Below, piece after piece: positions 17,344 through 25,447 of a stretch of DNA of 43,031 nt. Below the pieces are notes generated by a model. It ran no database searches, had not been told where the DNA came from, and saw only the letters and a list, made by a program, of their open reading frames with translations. The DNA is taken from the NCBI GenBank assembly GCA_022703335.1, contig JAKLDV010000008.1:1-43031 (forward strand), written 5' to 3'. Position 1 is the stretch's first letter. Each line of letters starts with the position of its first letter. The position numbers and the translations under genes are program-made. This DNA comes from Elusimicrobiota bacterium. GTDB taxonomy: Bacteria; Elusimicrobiota; Elusimicrobia; FEN-1173.

Positions 17344-18210
17344 TTAAGACCGGCGCAGCCGGCGCAGGATTTCCGTGGTGGAGTGGGAGCGGTTCATGGT
17401 GTAGAAATGGATCCCGGGGGCCCCGCCCCGGAGGAGTTCGGCGCACTGTTGCGCCGCGTGGTCGATCCCGATCTGGACCACCGCCGCCTTGTCGTCGGGG
17501 TGAGCCTCGAGCCGGGAAAGAAGGGCCGGCGGCAGGGTGGCCCCGCAACTGGTGGTGAAGCGCTTGATCTGATGGGCGTTGGTCACCGGCATGATCCCGG
17601 CGAGGATGGGGGCCTGGATCCCGATGGCCCGCGCCCGTTCGACGAATTTGAAGTAGACGGTGTTGTCGAAGAAGAGCTGGGTCACGACGAAATCGGCGCC
17701 GGCGTCCACCTTTTGCTTTAAGTTCCGCAGGTCCAGTTCTTTATCGGGGCATTCCACATGACCTTCCGGATAACCGGCCACGCCGATACAGAACTTCCAG
17801 CCCTGGCGGATGTGGGCCACCAGCTCGTTGGCGTGGCGGAACCCGTCGGGGTGCGGCACGAAGTAGGGGTGGTCGCGCGGCGGGTCGCCGCGGAGCGCCA
17901 GGATGTTTTCGACGCCTTTTTTCTGGAGTTCGTCGAGCACCGCGCTGATCTCCCAGGAAGAAGCTCCGACGCAGGTGAGATGCGCCATGCTTTCCACCCG
18001 CAGGTCCGTTTTGATGGCCGACACGGTGTCTATGGTTTTTCGCTGGGTGCCGCCGCCGGCCCCCCAGGTGACTGAAATGAAGGTGGGGTCAAGCGTCCGC
18101 AGGTCACGTGCGGTCTGCATGAGCTGGGCCACGTCGTCGTCGGTCTTCGGGGGAAAAAATTCGAAGGAGAACGACGGCTTCACGGTTTTGATCAGTTCGG
18201 AGATTTTCAT
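17344..18210 (-). CDS. metF: Methylenetetrahydrofolate reductase
   Basis: The 288-residue product has the MetF barrel. SFEFFPPKTDDD carries the catalytic Glu near the N-terminus, VTWGAGGGTQRKTIDTV is the folate and FAD region, and HLTCVG, NILALRGDPP and FVVTQLFFDN follow in the usual order. It reduces 5,10-methylene-THF to 5-methyl-THF for methionine synthesis in the cytoplasm. It is transcribed toward motB and away from an SDR gene only 63 bases away that looks like a pteridine reductase, so both may serve folate metabolism. No S-box or other methionine leader fits in the short gap. Confidence 0.96.
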   Translation of the reverse strand: MKISELIKTVKPSFSFEFFPPKTDDDVAQLMQTARDLRTLDPTFISVTWGAGGGTQRKTIDTVSAIKTDLRVESMAHLTCVGASSWEISAVLDELQKKGVENILALRGDPPRDHPYFVPHPDGFRHANELVAHIRQGWKFCIGVAGYPEGHVECPDKELDLRNLKQKVDAGADFVVTQLFFDNTVYFKFVERARAIGIQAPILAGIMPVTNAHQIKRFTTSCGATLPPALLSRLEAHPDDKAAVVQIGIDHAAQQCAELLRGGAPGIHFYTMNRSHSTTEILRRLRRS

Positions 18211-18273
18211 GCGCAGAGGAGTTTACAATTTTTTTCGCGGGCTGTGCGACGCGCTTTAGGGGAGGCGGCGAAG

Positions 18274-19032
18274 GTGAACCTGGAAGGGAAGGTGTCTCTG
18301 GTGACGGGCGGGACCCGCATGGGGCGGGAGATCGCCCTGGCGTTGGCGCGGCAAGGCTGCCGCGTGGCCATGCTTTACCGGCGCTCCCGGAGCGAGGCGG
18401 AAGCCACGGTGCGGGCGGTCCGGAACTGGGGCGTGGAGGCGATGGCCCTGCGCGTGGACCTGGCGCGGGCGGAGGACCTGGACCGGGCGGTGCCGTCGGT
18501 GGAAAAGAAGTGGCGGCGTTTGGACGTCCTCGTCAATATGGCGTCGATGTACGAGCGAGTGCCGCTGGGCGGACTGGCCGGCAAGCCGTCCGGCCGCGCC
18601 CGGCCGAGTTGGCGCCGCGCCCTGAACACCGACCTGCGGGCGGCGTATCTGCTTTCCCTGCGGGCGGCCCCGCTCATGCGGCGGACCGGCGGCGGCCGCA
18701 TCATCAATTTTTCGGATTGGACCGCGGTCAGCGGGCGGCCCCGGTATAAGGACCGCCTGCCGTATTACGTCGCCAAGACCGGGGTGAAGGGGCTGACCGA
18801 ATCGTTGGCCCTGGAGCTCGCCCCCGCCATCCTCGTCAACGCGGTGGCGCCGGGGCCGATCCTGCCGCCCGCCGGCCTCTCCCGGAGCGAAAACCGGGAC
18901 GTCGTCCGCGCCACGCCGCTGCGGCGATGGGGCGGCCCGGAGGAGATCACCAAGGCCGTGTTGTTCTTCATCCACTCGGATTTTGTGACGGGAGAATGTC
19001 TCCGCGTGGACGGCGGACGGCATCTGTGCTGA
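18274..19032 (+). CDS. Short-chain dehydrogenase, pteridine-reductase-like
   Basis: The 252-residue product is an SDR. Its nucleotide turn is VTGGTRMGREIA, one residue shorter than the usual TGxxxGxG but with the Arg seen in pteridine reductases (TGxxxRxG). Further motifs are the NMAS segment, NFSDWTA with the catalytic Ser, YYVAKTG with YxxxK, and VNAVAPGPILPP, which resembles FolM and PTR1 proteins that reduce dihydropterins with NADPH. The close divergent metF gene supports a folate or pterin role, but this is inference. GTG 18274 is chosen because GGGGAGG lies just upstream; a GTG at 18244 adds ten residues without a ribosome site. Confidence 0.85.
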   Translation: MNLEGKVSLVTGGTRMGREIALALARQGCRVAMLYRRSRSEAEATVRAVRNWGVEAMALRVDLARAEDLDRAVPSVEKKWRRLDVLVNMASMYERVPLGGLAGKPSGRARPSWRRALNTDLRAAYLLSLRAAPLMRRTGGGRIINFSDWTAVSGRPRYKDRLPYYVAKTGVKGLTESLALELAPAILVNAVAPGPILPPAGLSRSENRDVVRATPLRRWGGPEEITKAVLFFIHSDFVTGECLRVDGGRHLC

Positions 19033-19036
19033 TCCC

Positions 19037-19663
19037 ATGAAGACCCGCCCCGTGCCCTCGCCGGTCGTGCCCCCGGCCTCCCCGGCGGTCCGGTGGGGCT
19101 ATATTTTGGGAGGGGTGCTCTGCGGCATCGGCCTGATCGTTTTGTCGGTGGCGTTCGGGCAGGCGCTGCGCACCGCGACGCGCGGTTATCAATCGGTCGC
19201 GGTGCCGGGCACGCAGACCCTGGAGATCCGCGCCCCCGGTTTTTACACCGGCTTGTATCTGCACAAGGATCCCGGCCCCATGCCTGTTGAAGAGATCGCC
19301 CGCCTGGCGGTGTCGATCCATGATATCGAGGGCGGTGTCTATCTGCCCGTCGAGGCGGCCCCTCCGGGGCAGGTTTTCCGACGAGGGAGCCAGACCGGAA
19401 TGCTCTTGTTCCAGTGCGAATTCCCCCAGAAGGGCCGGTATCTGTTGGACGCCGTCTACCCGGCCGACGTGGCCGGCCCCAAGGCGGAGATCCTCCTGTT
19501 GCACGAGGCGCTTCAAAACAACAGGTCGGACATCGCGGCCGGGATCATCTTCTGTCTTGTGTTCTGCGGGGCGGGGACGTATGTGATGCTTCGCGCCCGC
19601 CGGCAGGCGGCGCGCGACCGGGAGTCGGCTCAAGTGCCGTCGGTCAAGAAGAAACAGCGTTGA
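19037..19663 (+). CDS. Two-helix membrane protein of unknown function
   Basis: The 208-residue product has a Pro-rich cytoplasmic start and a membrane helix at about 20-42. A periplasmic beta-rich domain of about 115 residues follows (QTLEIRAPGFYTGLYLHKDPGP...GMLLFQCEFPQKGRYLLDAVYP). A second helix (about 167-186) and a basic C-terminal tail complete it. The TGLYLH...GRYLL pattern is like a small beta-sandwich domain, but no named family is recognised. It starts four bases after the SDR stop and is probably co-transcribed with it. Confidence 0.75.
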   Translation: MKTRPVPSPVVPPASPAVRWGYILGGVLCGIGLIVLSVAFGQALRTATRGYQSVAVPGTQTLEIRAPGFYTGLYLHKDPGPMPVEEIARLAVSIHDIEGGVYLPVEAAPPGQVFRRGSQTGMLLFQCEFPQKGRYLLDAVYPADVAGPKAEILLLHEALQNNRSDIAAGIIFCLVFCGAGTYVMLRARRQAARDRESAQVPSVKKKQR

Positions 19664-19665
19664 CG

Positions 19666-19690
19666 AAGTTCCCGTTCCGGGAACTTTTCC
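19666..19690 (+). terminator. Weak terminator-like hairpin
   Basis: AAGTTCCC (19666-19673) pairs with GGGAACTT (19679-19686) around GTTCC, followed by only TTCC. It begins three bases past the stop codon of the membrane protein. Confidence 0.4.
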
Positions 19691-19744
19691 CGGAAGAGGG
19701 CGTTTTAATCGGTGAAGGAAAGGAAGGTCAAAGGAGATGCGTTC

Positions 19745-20329
19745 ATGCGTATGAAACAGCTGGCGGTGATTTTGTTTTTGGCGGGATTTTTGGGAACGGC
19801 CCGGGCCGCCGACACCTATAAGATCGATCCGGCCCATTCGTCCATTGGCTTCTCCGTGAAACATTTGGTCATATCCACGGTCAAGGGGAACTTCACGGAT
19901 TATGCGGGCACGATCCTTTTCAATGAGAAGGACGTCACGAAATCCTCCGTGAAAGTCGTCATCAAGTCGGCCAGCATCAACACCGGCATCGCGGCCCGCG
20001 ACAACCATCTCCGCTCGCCCGATTTCTTCGCCACGGAGAAGTATCCCGAACTGACGTTCGAGAGCAAGCGGGTGGAAAAGCGGCCCGAGGGGTATGCGGC
20101 GATGGGCACGCTGACGATGCGGGGGGTTTCGAAAGAAGTGGTGCTGCCGTTCACCCTGTCCGGGCCCATCACGGACCCCTGGGGCAAGTCGCGCATCGCC
20201 GCCGAATCGGGGTTGACGGTCAACCGGCAGGACTATGGAGTTTCCTGGAGCCAGAAGCTGGACAACGGCGGCCTGGTGGTCAGTGATGAGGTGAAGATCG
20301 AGCTGGCGGTGGAAGCCGTCAAGGAGTGA
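19745..20329 (+). CDS. YceI family periplasmic protein
   Basis: The 194-residue product has a signal peptide (LAVILFLAGFLGTARA). The mature part is a full YceI lipocalin-like barrel: YKIDPAHSSIGFSVKHLVISTVKGNF, SINTGIAARDNHLRSPDFFATEKYPELTF, and a C-terminal KSRIAAESGLTVNRQDYGVSW. Family members bind polyprenoid or other amphiphilic molecules in the periplasm; the ligand here is unknown. ATG 19745 follows AAAGGAG by eight bases; an upstream start at 19712 would put extra charge before the signal. A strong terminator lies 22 bases after the stop. Confidence 0.95.
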   Translation: MRMKQLAVILFLAGFLGTARAADTYKIDPAHSSIGFSVKHLVISTVKGNFTDYAGTILFNEKDVTKSSVKVVIKSASINTGIAARDNHLRSPDFFATEKYPELTFESKRVEKRPEGYAAMGTLTMRGVSKEVVLPFTLSGPITDPWGKSRIAAESGLTVNRQDYGVSWSQKLDNGGLVVSDEVKIELAVEAVKE

Positions 20330-20351
20330 CGGGCGGATAAAAAGTCAGACA

Positions 20352-20380
20352 GGCCGGCGACATCCGTCGCCGGCCTTTTC
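20352..20380 (+). terminator. Intrinsic terminator after the YceI gene
   Basis: GGCCGGCGAC (20352-20361) and GTCGCCGGCC (20366-20375) form a perfect 10-bp stem with an ATCC loop, followed by TTTTC. Confidence 0.9.
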
Positions 20381-20501
20381 GTTTGCGGGCGATGGCCCGT
20401 CAACGGGGCCGGCCGGGGGAGAGGCCGGGGATGTGATATAGTATGGGCAGGGAGAAACGAAATTTCCCCCGTACGCTCTCGCCGGTCGGAGAACCGAAAA
20501 A

Positions 20502-21746
20502 ATGACGGGAACCTTCCATCCGCCGCGCCATCGCACCGCGGCGACCTACCTGGGGTGTCTGGCGGGCCTTTTGACGTCTCTGGCGACGTTGGTCTTGCTC
20601 TCCGGATTTCCACCTCCGGGGACGTTTGCCGCCCTGTTTCCCTCAACGAATCCCCGCGTGGCGGAGGCACGTTATTGGAGAACCGCCTGCGCCGGTGTCC
20701 AATGCGGCCTGTGTCCGTTCCATTGTTTTTTGCCGGAAGGGGCCCGGGGCCGTTGCCGCGTCCGGATGAACGTCGGCGGCCGGTTGAAAACCCTCGTCCA
20801 GAACAGCCCCGTGTCCGTCCACATCGACCCCATCGAAAAGAAACCCGTGTTCCATCTCTTGCCGGGAACGGGCATTTATTCCATCGCCACCGTCGGCTGC
20901 AACCTCGCCTGCGATTTCTGCCAGAATTGGGAAATTTCTCAGGCTTATCCGGAACAGATCAAAGACGGGGTCGTGGTGCCGAGGGAGGTGCGGTTCGCGG
21001 GGCGGAGGCAGGGCCGGCCGACGTTCGAGTTGCGGCAGGAGGCGGTCCAGACGATGACCCCGGCGGAGGTCGTCCGGGCCGCGCGGGACACGGGGTGTCG
21101 TTCCATCGCCTACACGTATTCGGAGCCGGTCGTTTTCTTTGAATATGTCCTGGAAACCGCCAAGCGGGCCAAAGAGAACGGGTTGCGGAACGTGATGGTA
21201 TCGGCCGGATACATCAGTCCGGGACCGTTGGCCGAGCTCGCGCCCTATCTCGACGTGGTTAAAATCGACCTGAAGGGTTTCGATGAGGGATATTACCGGG
21301 GGACGGTGGGGGGAGAGCTTCGGTTTGTCTTGCGGACGTTGTTGGAATTGAAAAAACTCGGCGTGCTGACGGAGATCGTCAACCTGGTGGTGCCGACGTT
21401 GAACGATAAAGAGGAGGATTTCGACCGGCTTTCCCGGTGGGTCCGGGAGAACCTCGGGGAAGAGACGCCGGTGTTCTTTTCCAGATTCACCCCGCAATAC
21501 AAGGCCACCCATCTGCCGGCGACTCCGCTGGAGACCCTGGAGCGGGCCTACGCCTCGGCCCGCCGCGCCGGACTGAAATTCGTCTATCTGGGAAATGTGC
21601 CCGGCCATCCGGCCGAATCCACCTATTGTCCCCGGTGTGGAGGAGCCCTTGTGCGGCGGCACGGCTATGCGGTTCTGGAGAACCGGATCGGAAAAGACGG
21701 GACATGCCCGGACTGTCACAAGAAAATACCCGGTCGATGGGGTTGA
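20502..21746 (+). CDS. amrS: AmmeMemoRadiSam system radical SAM enzyme
   Basis: The 414-residue product has an N-terminal hydrophobic segment (about 14-35). A Cys-rich region follows (C63, C68, C71, C75, C85), then the radical SAM motif CNLACDFCQNW (C133, C137, C140). The sequence GTGIYSIATVGCNLACDFCQNWEIS and the later YTYSEPVVFFEY, VVKIDLKGFDE and LVVPTLNDKEED match the AmmeMemoRadiSam family, related to pyruvate formate-lyase activators. The C-terminus carries two CxxC pairs (YCPRCGG, CPDCHKK) like a zinc ribbon. The Memo-AMMECR1 fusion lies 17 bases downstream. The substrate of the system is unknown. The hydrophobic start is unusual for a cytosolic iron-sulfur enzyme. Confidence 0.93.
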   Translation: MTGTFHPPRHRTAATYLGCLAGLLTSLATLVLLSGFPPPGTFAALFPSTNPRVAEARYWRTACAGVQCGLCPFHCFLPEGARGRCRVRMNVGGRLKTLVQNSPVSVHIDPIEKKPVFHLLPGTGIYSIATVGCNLACDFCQNWEISQAYPEQIKDGVVVPREVRFAGRRQGRPTFELRQEAVQTMTPAEVVRAARDTGCRSIAYTYSEPVVFFEYVLETAKRAKENGLRNVMVSAGYISPGPLAELAPYLDVVKIDLKGFDEGYYRGTVGGELRFVLRTLLELKKLGVLTEIVNLVVPTLNDKEEDFDRLSRWVRENLGEETPVFFSRFTPQYKATHLPATPLETLERAYASARRAGLKFVYLGNVPGHPAESTYCPRCGGALVRRHGYAVLENRIGKDGTCPDCHKKIPGRWG

Positions 21747-21763
21747 GAAAAGGAGGGGAGACG

Positions 21764-23245
21764 ATGAAAAGGATCCCGGCGATTTTTTGTTTGACGGTGT
21801 GGGGGGCGGGTTTGTGGGCGGGGGAGGCGCGTCCTCCCGCGGTGGCGGGGCAGTTCTATCCGTCCTCTCCCGGCGCCTTGAAGGAAACGGTCGACGCACT
21901 TCTCTCGAAGGCGCCGTCGCACGAGTTGAGGGGCGACGTCGTCGCCTTGTGGGTGCCGCACGCCGGATACGTTTATTCCGGCGCGGTGGCGGCGGAAGCT
22001 TTCAAATGCCTGAGCAAAGAGGTCCGGACCGTTGTCCTTCTCGGTCCGTCTCACCATGTTTGGGTCAAATCGGCGGCGGTCTACGGCGAAGGGCGTTTCA
22101 AAACGCCGCTCGGCGAGGTGGACGTGGACGAGGAACTGGCCGGCCGACTGCTTGGCCTGTCGCCTCTGTTCGAGAGGCTGCCTTCGGCGCACGCGCGGGA
22201 GCATTCCCTCGAAGTGCAGCTCCCGTTCCTCCAGCGAGGATTGTCGAAATTCAAGATACTTCCGATTCTGACGAATGTCGAGGACCCCGCGCAGGCGCGA
22301 CGGCTGGGGGCGGCCCTCGCCGAGGCGTTGCGCGGCCGGAAAGCCGTCCTCGTCATCTCTTCCGATTTGTCGCACTATCCGACGAGGGAGGTGGCCCGGC
22401 GGGCGGACGAGACGTTTTTGCGAGCGGCGGGGCGGATGGATCCGGAATATCTCCGGCTCACGTCTCAGGTCACGTTGGGGCGCGGCGAGGAGCAATTGCA
22501 AACCACGGCCTGCGGACAGGGGGCGCTCATGACGGGGATTTGCGCGGCCAAGGCCCTGGGGGCCGACAGCCTGCGGGTGCTGCGATACGTCAATTCCGGC
22601 GAAATCCCTGAGATCGGCGACCCGAACCGCGCGGTGGGATACGCCGCCGCGGTTTTTGTGAACGCGGGGACCGCCGTTCCGCGGGAGTTTGTTTTGAAAC
22701 CGGCCGACAAGGCGGCCCTGCTGTCGGCGGCTCGACGGTCCATCGGGAAAGCTCTCGACGGCGGCGCCTACGCGCCGGAGGCGATGGCGGAGAACGCGGA
22801 GTTGAACCTTCCGGCCGCGGTGTTCGTCACCCTCCAGGAACGGGGCCGGTTGCGGGGATGTATCGGCACCACGACCCCGCAATCCAGCCTGTGGGAGGGG
22901 GTCCGGTATTTCGCCCGGGCCGCCGCCTTCGATGACCCGCGTTTCCCGCCGGTGCAGAAAGGGGAACTGGACGAGCTGCACATCGAGATATCCGTTTTGT
23001 CCGTGCCGGAGAGAGTGAAGGACGCCTCCGTTGTTCAGCCGGGACGGCACGGGGTGATCGTGCGGCGAAAGGACCGGATGGGCCTGTTTTTGCCGACGGT
23101 TTGGGAACAGTTGCCGGACAAGGCGATGTTCCTGTCCGAATTGTGCTCGCAGAAGGCGGGACTTCCGGAGGATTGCTGGGAGGACCCGGAGGTGGAGCTG
23201 AGCGTTTTTACGACCGACGTTTTCGAAGAGCCGAAAAGACCTTAG
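21764..23245 (+). CDS. Memo-AMMECR1 fusion protein of the AmmeMemoRadiSam system, probably exported
   Basis: The 493-residue product fuses two partners of the system. A signal-peptide-like start (MKRIPAIFCLTVWGAGLWAG) is followed by the Memo domain (about 24-300) with PPAVAGQFYP, PHAGYVYSG, GPSHH (94-98), EHSLEVQLPFLQ, SSDLSHY (199-205) and C250; Memo is related to non-haem iron dioxygenases. Residues about 310-490 form the AMMECR1 domain with LRGCIG (363-368) and FDDPRFPPV. AAAAGGAGGGG precedes ATG 21764. Its 3' end overlaps the end of the convergent membrane gene by 38 bases. The biochemical role of the fusion is not established. Confidence 0.93.
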   Translation: MKRIPAIFCLTVWGAGLWAGEARPPAVAGQFYPSSPGALKETVDALLSKAPSHELRGDVVALWVPHAGYVYSGAVAAEAFKCLSKEVRTVVLLGPSHHVWVKSAAVYGEGRFKTPLGEVDVDEELAGRLLGLSPLFERLPSAHAREHSLEVQLPFLQRGLSKFKILPILTNVEDPAQARRLGAALAEALRGRKAVLVISSDLSHYPTREVARRADETFLRAAGRMDPEYLRLTSQVTLGRGEEQLQTTACGQGALMTGICAAKALGADSLRVLRYVNSGEIPEIGDPNRAVGYAAAVFVNAGTAVPREFVLKPADKAALLSAARRSIGKALDGGAYAPEAMAENAELNLPAAVFVTLQERGRLRGCIGTTTPQSSLWEGVRYFARAAAFDDPRFPPVQKGELDELHIEISVLSVPERVKDASVVQPGRHGVIVRRKDRMGLFLPTVWEQLPDKAMFLSELCSQKAGLPEDCWEDPEVELSVFTTDVFEEPKRP

Positions 23246-25349
23246 AGACGACGAGCGATAGGAAAAGAAGTCCCGTCGACACGAAGAGCGCCCCCGCGTG
23301 TCCCAGGAGAGGGGAGAGGAATGTCCCCGTCAGAAAAACGCCCAGGGCGGCGCCCCAGAGGTCGGCGGAATAGAACCCGCCGGCTTTTTCTGTTCTTCCG
23401 CTGGAGGCCCGCGAAAAAGTCCACCCGACCAAGAATCCGCCGGCCGACAGGAGAGCCATCGCCGCCGGTAGCGGCGCCGTGAACGACGGGAGCCGGTCCA
23501 GTTCGACGGCGGTCAAGGCGCAGAGTCCCGCCATAAGAACGGTCGCCCGGCCCAGCGCCGCGCCGTTCGGAGGGGGCCCGCTCCGCCGGAAGCCGCAGAA
23601 ACTGCCCGCGCTCAGCCCGCCCATGAAAGCCGCCGTCAGAATTCCGATCTGCCAATAGAGCGCGCCGGAGGCGGCCTGAAAAACATAGAGGAGGACGATT
23701 TCCAGGGACATGGCGGCGAACCCCACGGCGAAGAGCGTTGAATTTTCCGGCAAGGTGGCGGGGTCCTTCCAGTGGCGAGCGGCTTTTTTTAAAAGGAGCG
23801 CCAACAGGACCATCGCCGCCACCACCCCCAAAAGGTCCGGGGACGAAACGAACTTGGTCAGCCAGACGCGCCACGTGAGGAAGATGGCGACGGGGAAAAG
23901 GTCGCTGTTGGGGACGACGTGCCGGAGGTCGTCCAGTCGGAGTCGGAGGAGGTTTCGGCGTTCCGGTTGAAGCGTCCATTCGAACGTTTTGGGATGCAAG
24001 GCCGTTGTTTCAAGCCGTCGCTGATGATGTCGGGCCGCCAGGGCCTGCGGATCCAGGAGAATTTCCCGGTTCGCCGCCAGGACCGTCAAGGCGGCGCCGG
24101 GGAGGAGTTCCTGAAACGGGAAGGATTTTTCGACGGCCCGAAGGATGCTGGCGTTGGCGAAGAGGGTCTCCGGAGAGAGATAATTGTCAGAGGAGGCCAG
24201 GGAGAACGAAAGCAGTCCGTTCTCCTCTAATCCTTGCCGCGCGGCACTGAAAAATTCTTCGGTGAAGAGCCGGTTGCCGGAGATGTTCTGCGGTTCGGGC
24301 AGGGATTGAAGGATGACGTCGTAGGTGCGGGGATGTTCCTTGATCCAGGTCCGCGGGTCGGTGAAATGGAACCGGATCCGTTCATCCCGCCGGGGGCCGG
24401 GATCGTCGCCGTCGAGCGGTCCGCGGAAGAGGTCCCACGCGCGCTTGTCCGTCAGAACGATGTCCAGCGCGTCAACGGGGTGTTTGAGTATTTCTCCGGC
24501 GGCCAACGCCCCCGGCAGGCCGAGGACCAGGATGCGGCGCGGGTTCGGATGACAGAGGAGCGGCCAATGAGCCAGCCGTTCGTATCGTTCGGGGTCGGGC
24601 CACTGGGCTGAGATGGACCCGTTTTCGAAGAAGAGCAGGTCCGCTTTCCAGCGGGCGACGGCGGCGTGGGCGTAGGGCGTTTCCCGCGTCGCCACAAGCG
24701 GATATCTCCTCCACTGAGCGCGTCGGGTCCCGTTGTCCAGCGGCCGGGCGCCGGCCGCGAAGAGAAGTCCGAGGCACAGGAAGAGGGACGTCGTTTTGGG
24801 GGCGGCTCGGCGGAAGAGGAAAAAATTCAAGGCGGCCAATGTCGCTCCGGAAACCGAAAGGACACCGAGAGAGGAATTTCCCAGGTCGAAGAAAAGCAGG
24901 GAGAGGCCCCCCCCGGCCAACGCCCCGAGCCCCTCCAGAAAATAGGTCCGTCCCGGCGCGTTTCGCCCCCCGTTTTTTTCGGCGAGGACGACGTTGGCCG
25001 AGAAAGTTTTCCCAAAAAGCCAGCCCGCGGCCGCCAGCGTAACGAAGGGCAGGGTGACGGTGAAAAACAGGCCGGCCGGACGGCCCGGCGGCAGGAAGAG
25101 CCGGGAGAGCCGTATCAAAAGGTCCGTCGCCGGAACGGTGAGCGCCAAGAGGCCCAGGTGGAGCGGGAACCGTGTCCTGGTTTTGGGGTCCGGGGGGTGG
25201 GACGCCCCGACCGCCGTCCAGAAAAGCCATGCGGCGAACGTCGACGCCAGAGCCAGCTCGTTTCCGGGAAAAAGGAACGCCAATTCCCGCAGGAGAATCG
25301 TTTGCGCAAGCAGGGAATAAAGACCGATCCAGAAGATGAGGAAATCCAT
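23208..25349 (-). CDS. Polytopic membrane protein with a degenerate spermidine-synthase-like domain
   Basis: The 713-residue product has hydrophobic helices over about residues 1-210 and again over about 485-710. Between them is a methyltransferase-fold domain like spermidine synthase. The SAM-binding motif is degenerate: ILVLGLPGALAAGEILKHP replaces the usual GGGDG. The catalytic Asp-Leu-Pro-Asp-Pro is replaced by QSLPEP, while NRLFTEEFFSAARQGLEENGLLSF is well kept. Aminopropyl transfer is therefore doubtful. The opening helix motif LLAQTILLRELAFLFPGNELAL is typical of membrane-bound SpeE-like proteins. It is convergent with the Memo fusion and divergent from the NapH-like gene. Confidence 0.8.
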   Translation of the reverse strand: MDFLIFWIGLYSLLAQTILLRELAFLFPGNELALASTFAAWLFWTAVGASHPPDPKTRTRFPLHLGLLALTVPATDLLIRLSRLFLPPGRPAGLFFTVTLPFVTLAAAGWLFGKTFSANVVLAEKNGGRNAPGRTYFLEGLGALAGGGLSLLFFDLGNSSLGVLSVSGATLAALNFFLFRRAAPKTTSLFLCLGLLFAAGARPLDNGTRRAQWRRYPLVATRETPYAHAAVARWKADLLFFENGSISAQWPDPERYERLAHWPLLCHPNPRRILVLGLPGALAAGEILKHPVDALDIVLTDKRAWDLFRGPLDGDDPGPRRDERIRFHFTDPRTWIKEHPRTYDVILQSLPEPQNISGNRLFTEEFFSAARQGLEENGLLSFSLASSDNYLSPETLFANASILRAVEKSFPFQELLPGAALTVLAANREILLDPQALAARHHQRRLETTALHPKTFEWTLQPERRNLLRLRLDDLRHVVPNSDLFPVAIFLTWRVWLTKFVSSPDLLGVVAAMVLLALLLKKAARHWKDPATLPENSTLFAVGFAAMSLEIVLLYVFQAASGALYWQIGILTAAFMGGLSAGSFCGFRRSGPPPNGAALGRATVLMAGLCALTAVELDRLPSFTAPLPAAMALLSAGGFLVGWTFSRASSGRTEKAGGFYSADLWGAALGVFLTGTFLSPLLGHAGALFVSTGLLFLSLVVSKVFSALRKRRS

Positions 25350-25447
25350 AAAATCATTTTAGTCCAAACGGGGGCGGCGTTCCAGTGCGGCGGCCGGTTT
25401 TTTTCTAAAATGAAGGCGGTATGAGCTGTTTTTGGAGAAGCTGAAAG

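Noticed and set aside
18211-18273. SAM riboswitch (S-box) for metF
   Set aside because: The gap to the divergent gene is too short and has none of the S-box conserved segments.
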